From: DAOQTX01 sp035340715
GTDB taxonomy: Bacteria > Bacteroidota > Bacteroidia > AKYH767-A > OLB10
Assembly (NCBI GenBank): GCA_035340715.1
Contig: DAOQTX010000021.1
Coordinates: forward strand, 1 to 43,001
Length of the DNA: 43,001 nt
Reading direction: 5' to 3'
Under the pieces are notes generated by a model that saw only the letters and a list, made by a program, of their open reading frames with translations, was not told the origin of the DNA and ran no database searches. The position numbers and the translations under genes are program-made. Of this stretch, positions 36,675-43,001 are shown piece by piece. The first letter of the stretch is position 1; each line of letters begins with the position of its first letter.

Positions 36675-37508
36675 ATGTCCAATCGTTTTAAAAATATTAA
36701 GTCTTTTGTTCTGAGTCGAACATTCGTTTATCATATTAGCAGCATCGCATTGGTATTTTTTCTTTCTTTTTTCGTATTGAATAAATGGTTGAAAGCATAC
36801 ACCAATCATGGTGAAACGATAACAGTACCTGATGTGCGAAATATGAATGTTGATGAAGCCATTGAATTTTTGAGTGATAAAAAATTGATCATAAAAGTGG
36901 CCGACTCATCAGTATTCGATCCAAAAAAAGGCGGTAATGTAATTGTAGAACAAGATCCTCTACCCAATGAAACGGTAAAAGAAGGGCGAACCATTTATTT
37001 ATCGGTAACTAAAGTGCTCCCCCCTTCAGTTAAAATGCCGAATCTGGTAGATGTTTCCCTCCGCCAAGCCGAAGCAATTTTAAAATCGTATGGGCTTAAA
37101 GTTGGTCAACTTACGTATGTACCCGACTTGGCTAAAAATGCAGTGTTGGAACAGAAATATAATGGCAGTAATATCAGTTCCGGTACAATGATTCCTCAAG
37201 CAAGCATCATCGATTTGGTTTTGGGTGATGGAATTGGTAATACAAAAGTACTTGTGCCCGACTTGTTTGGTTTAGGGTATGATGAAGTGAGTTTTGTATT
37301 AAAAGGATCTCTACTAAATTTAGGTGCTGTAATCATGGATCAAACGGTAAAAGACACCTCAAGAGCTAAAGTGTTTCGACAAATTCCGGAATACAATGAC
37401 AGTACTTTTATGAGTCAGGGAGAAGCGGTTGATATTTATATGACGGAATCGGATTATGTTATGGATCAAAATAAAAAACAGAAAATTCAAGATGATGAAG
37501 AAGATTAA
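36675..37508 (+). CDS. PASTA-domain membrane protein
   Basis: The protein has 277 residues from the ATG at 36675, six bases after the ddl stop; a TTG at 36669 is less likely. A short cytoplasmic end is followed by one membrane helix (about 20-38) and three PASTA domains of about 70 residues: VPDVRNMNVDEAIEFL, MPNLVDVSLRQAEAIL and VPDLFGLGYDEVSFVL. Each begins with the V/M-P-(D/N) motif and has a later Q-x-P- or Q-x-Y-like strand. PASTA domains bind peptidoglycan or beta-lactam-like structures. There is no kinase or penicillin-binding domain, so a wall-sensing or scaffold role is inferred. The acidic end KKQKIQDDEED overlaps the start of the next gene. Confidence 0.88.
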   Translation: MSNRFKNIKSFVLSRTFVYHISSIALVFFLSFFVLNKWLKAYTNHGETITVPDVRNMNVDEAIEFLSDKKLIIKVADSSVFDPKKGGNVIVEQDPLPNETVKEGRTIYLSVTKVLPPSVKMPNLVDVSLRQAEAILKSYGLKVGQLTYVPDLAKNAVLEQKYNGSNISSGTMIPQASIIDLVLGDGIGNTKVLVPDLFGLGYDEVSFVLKGSLLNLGAVIMDQTVKDTSRAKVFRQIPEYNDSTFMSQGEAVDIYMTESDYVMDQNKKQKIQDDEED

Positions 37509-39363
37509 ACTCATTGGTTTTCTATTGCTTTTCTCAACCGGAGTGTTTGCGCAACAGGAGTTACTGACTCCTTTGTATTCCAATCCGCTTTTAAAAGACT
37601 ACAATCATCAGCAACAAAATAAAATAGCTGCAAGCGATACACTAAACCTTCCATTCATCGATGATTTTTCAATCGTATCCTATTATCCAAATGAAAATTT
37701 GTGGGAAGATAACCAGGTATATATCAATAGCGATTATCCTCAAAATGCTCTATCGGTTGGAGTTGCTACATTCGATGGTTTAAATGCAAATGGATCTGCG
37801 TATGATAATTCTTCTGCCTCTGCATATGGTCGTGCAGATGAATTGACTTCGGCACCTTTAAACCTATATGAATCGGGTGGTGTACCGTTTGGCAGTTCCG
37901 ATATAATTATGTTGAGTTTTTTTGTGCAGAGAAGAGGACTAGGCGATCAACCTGAAATAAACGATTCTTTGATTGTTGAATTTTTAGATCCCATTAATAA
38001 TCTTTGGCATCATCAATGGGGATTACTTGGAGGAGTGGCTGACACTTCATTCAATCGTGTTTTTATTCAGATCACCGACTCGGCCAAATTTTTTCATCGT
38101 GGATTTAAATTCCGATTTGCTAATTATGGTTCTTTAACCGGTAACTTAGATCATTGGCATATTGATTTTGTGAGTCTGCGAAAACAATTCAGCGCAGCCG
38201 ATACATTGATTGATGATATAGGGTTTAAAAGCCGTGGTCATTCTTTACTGCTAAATCACACTGCTATTCCATGGGAGCACTACAAGTCGATTACTTTAGC
38301 TCAACAACAATCGCTGATGATTGCTAACCCTGCTTATGAAGTTAAGAACAATAAGAATACAACCAGTCCTCCGGTTGGGCTCAATGATAGAATTTTTGAT
38401 CAGTATGGTAATTTGATCTACAATGTTGGAGGTGGAGGAGGAAATACTTTTCCTATAGCAGCGAATAGTATTTTAAATTATAGCTATCCATTATTGTTTT
38501 CCTTTCCTGACACTGTAAGTGCACCCGAATCTTACTTTGACATATTGGATAATGTTTTTGTTAACACAGGAACATTAGGTCAATACCCGGGTAACGACAC
38601 TATTTTTTATCGCCAAGCATTCAATAATTATTATGCTTACGATGATGGAACGGCCGAAGCAGGTTACTCTCTGATTAACTCTCCTGGAGGAAGGATTGCG
38701 TATCAATTTAGTTTGTTAAAAGATGATACATTGAGAGGCGTGCTGATGCACTGGACTCAAATGAATGCAAACGTTAGTCTGAAGTTGTTTAAAGCAGTAG
38801 TGTATAGCGCCATTAGCCCAAGCGAGAATATTATATATCAGCAACTCAATTTAAAGCCTTCTTATACCAACTATCGCAATGGATTTTATTATTATCCTTT
38901 CGATATTGGAGTGCCACTGACCGCAGGAAATTTTTATGTAGGATTTGGACAAAGTATTAACGATGCTTTGAATCTAGGATTTGATAAAAATACCATTAGC
39001 AATGATCGTATGTTTTATAATACTACAGGTACTTGGAATCAATCCGCTATTTTGGGCAGTTGGATGATTAGGCCTGTGTTTGGTGATTCTTCTTTAGTGA
39101 CATCAGTGGAACCAATTGCAAATGCTTCAAGCGGTGTAAGTATTTATCCCAATCCTGCAATAGATAAGATCTACATTAAATCATCCAATAGTGAGAAGTA
39201 TTCCGCTACATTATATGATGCATCCGGTAGGTTGGTTTTTAGTAATGATAATATTGATCATCGTGTAGAATTGAATTCAAATCTCGTTTCGGGATTTTAT
39301 ATTCTCGAACTTAAGGGATTGACATCAAATCGACAATACAATTTTAAAGTGATGATTCATTAG
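37495..39363 (+). CDS. Secreted protein with T9SS type A sorting domain
   Basis: The protein has 622 residues from the ATG at 37495 (another ATG at 37492), inside the last 14 bases of the PASTA gene. The signal peptide is MKKIKLIGFLLLFSTGVFAQQ. The longer reading from 37456 would spoil it. The middle, about 60-540, is rich in beta strands and aromatic residues, with a jelly-roll-like LDHWHIDFVSL stretch and a glycine run (VGGGGGN); I do not recognise the fold. The last 75 residues (IYPNPAIDKIYIKS, then YDASGRLV, SGFYILELKG) are a type A sorting domain. Its overlap with the PASTA gene, and rluD 11 bases downstream, suggest joint expression with envelope and translation genes. Function unknown. 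Confidence 0.85.
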   Translation: MKKIKLIGFLLLFSTGVFAQQELLTPLYSNPLLKDYNHQQQNKIAASDTLNLPFIDDFSIVSYYPNENLWEDNQVYINSDYPQNALSVGVATFDGLNANGSAYDNSSASAYGRADELTSAPLNLYESGGVPFGSSDIIMLSFFVQRRGLGDQPEINDSLIVEFLDPINNLWHHQWGLLGGVADTSFNRVFIQITDSAKFFHRGFKFRFANYGSLTGNLDHWHIDFVSLRKQFSAADTLIDDIGFKSRGHSLLLNHTAIPWEHYKSITLAQQQSLMIANPAYEVKNNKNTTSPPVGLNDRIFDQYGNLIYNVGGGGGNTFPIAANSILNYSYPLLFSFPDTVSAPESYFDILDNVFVNTGTLGQYPGNDTIFYRQAFNNYYAYDDGTAEAGYSLINSPGGRIAYQFSLLKDDTLRGVLMHWTQMNANVSLKLFKAVVYSAISPSENIIYQQLNLKPSYTNYRNGFYYYPFDIGVPLTAGNFYVGFGQSINDALNLGFDKNTISNDRMFYNTTGTWNQSAILGSWMIRPVFGDSSLVTSVEPIANASSGVSIYPNPAIDKIYIKSSNSEKYSATLYDASGRLVFSNDNIDHRVELNSNLVSGFYILELKGLTSNRQYNFKVMIH

Positions 39364-39373
39364 CGATTCAACA

Positions 39374-40417
39374 ATGGATAATGAATCGTTTCATCCGGAT
39401 GATCAGGAAAGCGAAGAGCTTTTCGAACATTTTCGAATACAAGTGGACAAAGGTCAATCGCTGCTGCGCATTGATAAATTTTTGGTCAATCGACTGGAAA
39501 ATACTTCACGCAATAGAATTCAATCGGCTGCAGTTGCAGGCAATATTCGGGTAAATAATAAACCAGTAAAATCGAACTATAAGGTAAAACCTCTAGATCA
39601 GATCAGTATTGTACTCACTACTCCTCCAAGAGAAATTGAGTTATACGGGGAAGACATCCCGCTTGAAATAATTTACGAGGATGAGGAGCTAATTGTTTTA
39701 AATAAAAATGCCGGCATGGTTGTACATCCCGCTTATGGCAATTATAGTGGGACATTGATCAATGCACTGATTCATCATTTACATCCAAGTTTGAAGGGAC
39801 CTTTGATGACGGAAAACGAGCGACCAGGATTGGTTCATCGAATTGATAAAAATACCAGTGGATTGTTGGTCATAGCCAAAACAGAGGAAGCACTAACCAA
39901 ACTTGCACATCAATTTTATTATAGAACCATTCAGCGACATTATATCGCTTTGGTATGGGGTAATGTTAAAGAAGAGGAGGGAACCATTGATGCCCACGTT
40001 GGTCGATCGATGAAAGACCGAAAGATGATGGATGTTTTTGAAGATGGGGAATATGGTAAACATGCTATAACACACTACAAAGTATTGGAAAGATTTGGTT
40101 ATACCACTTTAGTTTCGTGCAAACTTGAAACAGGAAGAACACATCAAATCAGAGTGCACATGAAACATTTGGGTCATCCAATATTTAATGATGAAACGTA
40201 TGGGGGAGATAAAGTTATTCGGGGAACTCGATTTACTAAGTACAAACAATTTGTTCAAAATTGTTTTACCCTGATTCCTCGTCAAGCATTGCATGCTGCA
40301 AGCTTAGGTTTTACACATCCGTCAACAAACAAGTCATTGTATTTTGAAAGTGCTTTGCCAAAGGATTTTGATGCAGTAATAGAAAAATGGAGGAACTATT
40401 CCACTTTTGAAGAATAA
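39374..40417 (+). CDS. rluD: RluA/RluD-family large-subunit rRNA pseudouridine synthase
   Basis: The protein has 347 residues. An N-terminal S4 RNA-binding domain (about 30-85: LLRIDKFLVNRLENTSRNRI, then IRVNNKPVK) is followed by the catalytic domain. The signature HRIDKNTSGLLV is at about 155-166, with D158 the catalytic aspartate. TGRTHQIRVHMKHLGHPIFND and the later RQALHAASLGFTHP blocks are also conserved. RluD makes pseudouridines 1911, 1915 and 1917 of helix 69 in 23S rRNA; RlmH, also in this window, methylates one of them. The acidic first 20 residues before S4 are extra. Assignment to RluD rather than another RluA member is likely but not proved. Confidence 0.9.
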   Translation: MDNESFHPDDQESEELFEHFRIQVDKGQSLLRIDKFLVNRLENTSRNRIQSAAVAGNIRVNNKPVKSNYKVKPLDQISIVLTTPPREIELYGEDIPLEIIYEDEELIVLNKNAGMVVHPAYGNYSGTLINALIHHLHPSLKGPLMTENERPGLVHRIDKNTSGLLVIAKTEEALTKLAHQFYYRTIQRHYIALVWGNVKEEEGTIDAHVGRSMKDRKMMDVFEDGEYGKHAITHYKVLERFGYTTLVSCKLETGRTHQIRVHMKHLGHPIFNDETYGGDKVIRGTRFTKYKQFVQNCFTLIPRQALHAASLGFTHPSTNKSLYFESALPKDFDAVIEKWRNYSTFEE

Positions 40418-40418
40418 G

Positions 40419-41540
40419 TTAATACGTTTTTATTTCTTCGTATAAAGTATCTCTTTCTACAGGAGTGAATTTGGCACTTCGAATAAGATTGGTAATTTCT
40501 TCTGTAGTCAATTTAGGAGATTGTTCTTCAGCCCCTGCTCGCGTATAGATTTTTGTAGAGTCATCAATTGTTCCATCAATATCATCTACTCCATACGATA
40601 GTGCAAGTTGAGCGGTTTGTCTTCCAATCATTGGCCAGTAGGCTTTCAAGTGACTGAAATTATCCATAAACAAACGAGCGACTGCAAAATTCTTTAAATC
40701 TTCGATTAGCGAACACTCACTAATATGCGACATGTCGTTATTTTTATTTCTAAACTTGAGTGGAATAAAAGTATTAAAACCAGACGTTAAATCTTGCAGG
40801 TTGCGCAAGCGCAGCATATGATCAATTCGATGTTCGTACGATTCAATATGTCCATAGAGCATAGTAGCATTTGAATGTATGCCCAATTCATGAGCGGTTT
40901 TATGAATATGAAGCCACTGCTCTGCACTGCATTTATCGTTACATATTTTTGTTCTCACATCTTCATCAAAAATTTCAGCACCACCTCCGGGCAATGAATT
41001 TAAACCGGAATCACGCAGCATTGTAAGTCCTTCTTTAACCGATCTCTTTGCTTTCTTGAACATATAATCCAATTCAACAGCGGTAAAAGCTTTTATATGT
41101 AACTCAGGACGATGATTTTTTATATCGCATATTAATTGGCAGAAAAAATCGAGATTTAATTTCGGATGAACACCTCCAACAATATGAACTTCGGTTACTG
41201 ATTTATCATCGTAAGATTTGACAATGTTCATCATCTCCTCGTGCGAAAGTTCCCATCCTTCTTCTTTGTTTTTATAGCTTTCAGAATAACTACAGAAGTT
41301 GCATGAAAATATGCAAACATTGGTTGGCTCTATATGAAAGTTTCGATTGAAATAGACTTTCATGCCATGTCTTTTCTGTTTTGAAAAGTTGGCTAATTGT
41401 CCAAGCCATGCTAAATTATCGCAGTGGTACAAACGCAAACCTTCTTCCTCATTTAATCTTTGATCCTGAATTACCTTTTCTAAGATTGGATGAAAAGAAT
41501 GGTCTATAGGTTTAAATAAAAAATCAGAATGGAGTGTCAT
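40419..41540 (-). CDS. mqnE: Aminofutalosine synthase, radical SAM enzyme of menaquinone biosynthesis
   Basis: MqnE adds a SAM-derived adenosyl radical to 3-[(1-carboxyvinyl)oxy]benzoate to form 6-amino-6-deoxyfutalosine, the second step of the futalosine route. The 373 residues are typical. The radical SAM cluster motif CIFSCNFC has C76, C80 and C83. SLPGGGAEIFDEDVRTKIC and HSNATMLYGHIE are characteristic of MqnE as against its relative MqnC. The start ATG at 41540 gives the standard N-terminus. It lies 29 bases after the SdpI-family gene and ends two bases from rluD on the other strand. Other mqn genes are not in the window. Confidence 0.92.
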   Translation of the reverse strand: MTLHSDFLFKPIDHSFHPILEKVIQDQRLNEEEGLRLYHCDNLAWLGQLANFSKQKRHGMKVYFNRNFHIEPTNVCIFSCNFCSYSESYKNKEEGWELSHEEMMNIVKSYDDKSVTEVHIVGGVHPKLNLDFFCQLICDIKNHRPELHIKAFTAVELDYMFKKAKRSVKEGLTMLRDSGLNSLPGGGAEIFDEDVRTKICNDKCSAEQWLHIHKTAHELGIHSNATMLYGHIESYEHRIDHMLRLRNLQDLTSGFNTFIPLKFRNKNNDMSHISECSLIEDLKNFAVARLFMDNFSHLKAYWPMIGRQTAQLALSYGVDDIDGTIDDSTKIYTRAGAEEQSPKLTTEEITNLIRSAKFTPVERDTLYEEIKTY

Positions 41541-41564
41541 GCTGTATTAACCCGAAAGGCGAAG

Positions 41565-41572
41565 CAAAGTTA
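41565..41572 (-). promoter_or_regulatory. -7 box upstream of mqnE
   Basis: TAACTTTG on the minus strand matches TAnnTTTG exactly. It lies across the end of the SdpI-family gene and ends 24 bases before the mqnE ATG, so mqnE may be transcribed on its own as well as with its neighbour. No clear -33 box. Confidence 0.38.
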
Positions 41573-41935
41573 ATTATTTGAGATTGGTTTACCTTCTTTA
41601 TCAAACATTCTTTTAAGATGTTTCTCGGTTAAAACAACAATAAGAGCAGCTGAAGTAAATACCAACAGTATGGTTGTCGTTCCTTGTATTTTTTCATTGG
41701 ATGGAAGGGCGATCAATAAAACACAGCCAATGATGGCTAGAGCCAATGCAACTCTCCTGGATATGAATGCGGCATAGGTGTTGGCTTCTGTCCAGGTATG
41801 ATTGTTTTTAAGTGATCTTAAGGTTCTATATCCGTACCAATAATTGCGTTTTTTTGGTGGATATATTTTTAAAAGCATACCCGAGATATAAAATATAAAC
41901 GCTACACACAATATGGTTATCAAAAAAACAGACAT
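41570..41935 (-). CDS. Small SdpI-family membrane protein
   Basis: The protein has 121 residues and three membrane helices: about 4-23, 61-81 and 88-105. Between the first two is the family pattern YWYGYRTLRSLKNNHTWTEAN, matching the SdpI/YhfL-like signature (YGYRT-S-x-K-x5-W-x2-A-N). In Bacillus, SdpI gives immunity to the SdpC toxin; most relatives have no known toxin partner and none is visible here. The gene is preceded on its strand by the terminator at 41981-42006. Confidence 0.8.
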   Translation of the reverse strand: MSVFLITILCVAFIFYISGMLLKIYPPKKRNYWYGYRTLRSLKNNHTWTEANTYAAFISRRVALALAIIGCVLLIALPSNEKIQGTTTILLVFTSAALIVVLTEKHLKRMFDKEGKPISNN

Positions 41936-41980
41936 AGGGCAATTTACGGTTTCAATTTTAATGATTCCAATATATTTACA

Positions 41981-42006
41981 TAAAAAAGCCCCGAATTTCG
42001 GGGCTT
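41981..42006 (-). terminator. Intrinsic terminator of the 42026 gene
   Basis: AAGCCCCG (41986-41993) pairs with CGGGGCTT (41999-42006) around an AATTT loop. On the minus strand a run of six T follows directly. It lies 19 bases after the stop codon of the PKD/T9SS gene and is the strongest GC stem in the window. Confidence 0.9.
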
Positions 42007-42025
42007 AGAATAGAACAAGCTTAAA

Positions 42026-43001
42026 TTATCTTTTAATGGTGAATTTGTCCGATACTCTAAAATCGTTTCCGTAAAACTCTAAGAAGTAAATACCATTACT
42101 TAGTTCACGAACATCAATTTGATAGAATCCTTTAATATTGCTATTCATCTTTGAGTCAAATACAACTTTACCACTCACGTCCATAATACGAGCAGAAACT
42201 TCCGAACGATCAAATTGATTTCCTAATACCGCACTTATAGTAGTAGTTGCTGGATTTGGATATAAGCTGATCGAAGAATTTGAATAAACTTCAGGAATAC
42301 CTACGGGAGGACACATAATTGCATACATCCTGTGAGCCATGCCTAATCCCCATGAGTTTGCATCATCATATGCATACCAGCCACTAGGAGTTGGTCCCCA
42401 TAATTCCCAAGCAGTTGCCGGAGAAGTTTCTCCATCAGCATTGGTGAATAATGCAATGGTATCACCACTGGCATTTCCAAACTGTATTCCTAAGTAGAAA
42501 TCAGAGGTCACCGTTATAGGCGCAGGGAAACTGATTATACTCGGCATTCCACCCGCAACTGCTGCAGCTGCAGTAGCATGACTCATTGTTGCAGGAGCAC
42601 CAATTGCTGTTCCCGGAGAGCCTCCGGTACCTGAGTTATTCCAGGCTTTTATTTCAAAAGTATTTGCACCGCCACTAGCTGCTGCAAAATACATTATGGC
42701 TCCAATCAATTGATTGGTTGGCACTGAATTGCTAAACTTATCTGCTTTACCAATATCTTGATATCCATTTGTTCCGGCAACATATCCGCCATTGTTAGAT
42801 AACAGAGATGTTGGAGTGTGGGTAGATAAGTAGTTACTCATAGAGTCGCAACCTCCACCTCCTCCTGAGCTGGTTACAATAATATATCCGTTTTTGGTAT
42901 GCAAATTCGACCCACTGGCATTGGTTGCGGTTAACGATACATTATATACTCCGGCAGTATTGTACATAATTCCAACCGGGTTTTGAGCTGATGAACTTGA
43001 G
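42026..43001 (-). CDS. PKD-domain protein with T9SS type A sorting domain (5' part outside window)
   Basis: The frame is open to the window edge, so the true start lies to the right; the ATG at 42967 is internal, since the codons before it encode SSSSAQNPVG, the middle of a PKD repeat. The visible part (about 324 residues) has the end of that PKD repeat (YNTAGVYNVSLTATN), a glycine-rich linker SSGGGGGCDS, a domain of about 165 residues with G-A-I-M-Y-F and DFYLGIQFGN strands that I do not recognise, and a C-terminal type A sorting domain (SLYPNPATTTI, IMDVSGKVVF, NGIYFLEFYG, ending FTIKR). The protein is predicted to be secreted through T9SS. A strong terminator follows. Confidence 0.85.
   Translation of the reverse strand, partial: SSSSAQNPVGIMYNTAGVYNVSLTATNASGSNLHTKNGYIIVTSSGGGGGCDSMSNYLSTHTPTSLLSNNGGYVAGTNGYQDIGKADKFSNSVPTNQLIGAIMYFAAASGGANTFEIKAWNNSGTGGSPGTAIGAPATMSHATAAAAVAGGMPSIISFPAPITVTSDFYLGIQFGNASGDTIALFTNADGETSPATAWELWGPTPSGWYAYDDANSWGLGMAHRMYAIMCPPVGIPEVYSNSSISLYPNPATTTISAVLGNQFDRSEVSARIMDVSGKVVFDSKMNSNIKGFYQIDVRELSNGIYFLEFYGNDFRVSDKFTIKR

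Noticed and set aside
37456..37494. Start at 37456 for the T9SS cargo gene
   Set aside because: It is deep inside the PASTA gene and puts a basic stretch before the signal peptide; ATG at 37495 (or 37492) is better.
41570..41935. Toxin-immunity system involving the SdpI-like gene
   Set aside because: No adjacent small secreted toxin or SdpR-like regulator gene is present in either direction.

Overview
The window is AT-rich DNA from a member of the Bacteroidota. The taxonomic signs are proteins with type IX secretion (T9SS) C-terminal sorting domains, very large PKD-repeat secreted proteins, promoter boxes of the Bacteroidota type (TAnnTTTG near -7, TTTG near -33), very short leaders without clear Shine-Dalgarno sites, a DUF4783 protein beside nadC and rlmH, and a ddl-PASTA-rluD neighbourhood. 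mqnE implies the futalosine route to menaquinone, which is found in several Bacteroidota classes. I cannot place the organism below phylum.

Layout. 1-1018: 3' part of a polysaccharide flippase, cut by the window edge. 1021-4266 (-): secreted M1 metallopeptidase whose C-terminal ~400 residues look like an outer-membrane beta-barrel. 4528-10341 (+): a 1937-residue surface protein with 19 PKD repeats and fibronectin-like modules, which stops in mid-domain without a sorting domain. 10338-12590 (-): yihY/brkB and nadC (coupled), then the separate DUF4783 gene. 12779-13249 (+): rlmH. 13240-29120: a surface-polysaccharide locus of about 16 kb with mixed strands. It holds five cytosolic-type glycosyltransferases, one GT39-like membrane glycosyltransferase, two methyltransferases, two AsnB-like amidotransferases, a flippase, a hexapeptide acetyltransferase and a polytopic membrane protein of unknown family. 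29173-33210 (-): a second PKD protein, this one with an intact T9SS sorting domain. 33271-40417 (+): rdgB, a tandem-fused D-Ala-D-Ala ligase, a PASTA membrane protein, a T9SS cargo protein and rluD. 40419-41935 (-): mqnE and a small SdpI-family membrane protein. 42026-43001 (-): 3' part of another PKD/T9SS protein, running off the right edge.

How the genes fit together. The central locus probably builds and decorates a lipid-linked glycan: glycosyltransferases assemble it, acetyl, methyl and amide groups are added, and a flippase exports it. The polymerase is not identified with certainty, and no initiating phosphoglycosyltransferase or Wza/Wzc export genes are visible, so the locus is probably incomplete here. 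The flanking PKD proteins and the M1-barrel protein are cell-surface products. The ddl-PASTA group is a wall-precursor/envelope block.

I found no tRNA, rRNA, CRISPR array, insertion sequence or phage gene. No gene-free stretch exceeds 300 bases; the longest (4267-4527) holds only promoter-like elements. Items most worth a second look: the M1-barrel fusion, the tandem Ddl with unequal active-site conservation, the PKD protein lacking its sorting domain with a stop codon shared with the convergent gene, and the hairpin just before the first asnB gene.
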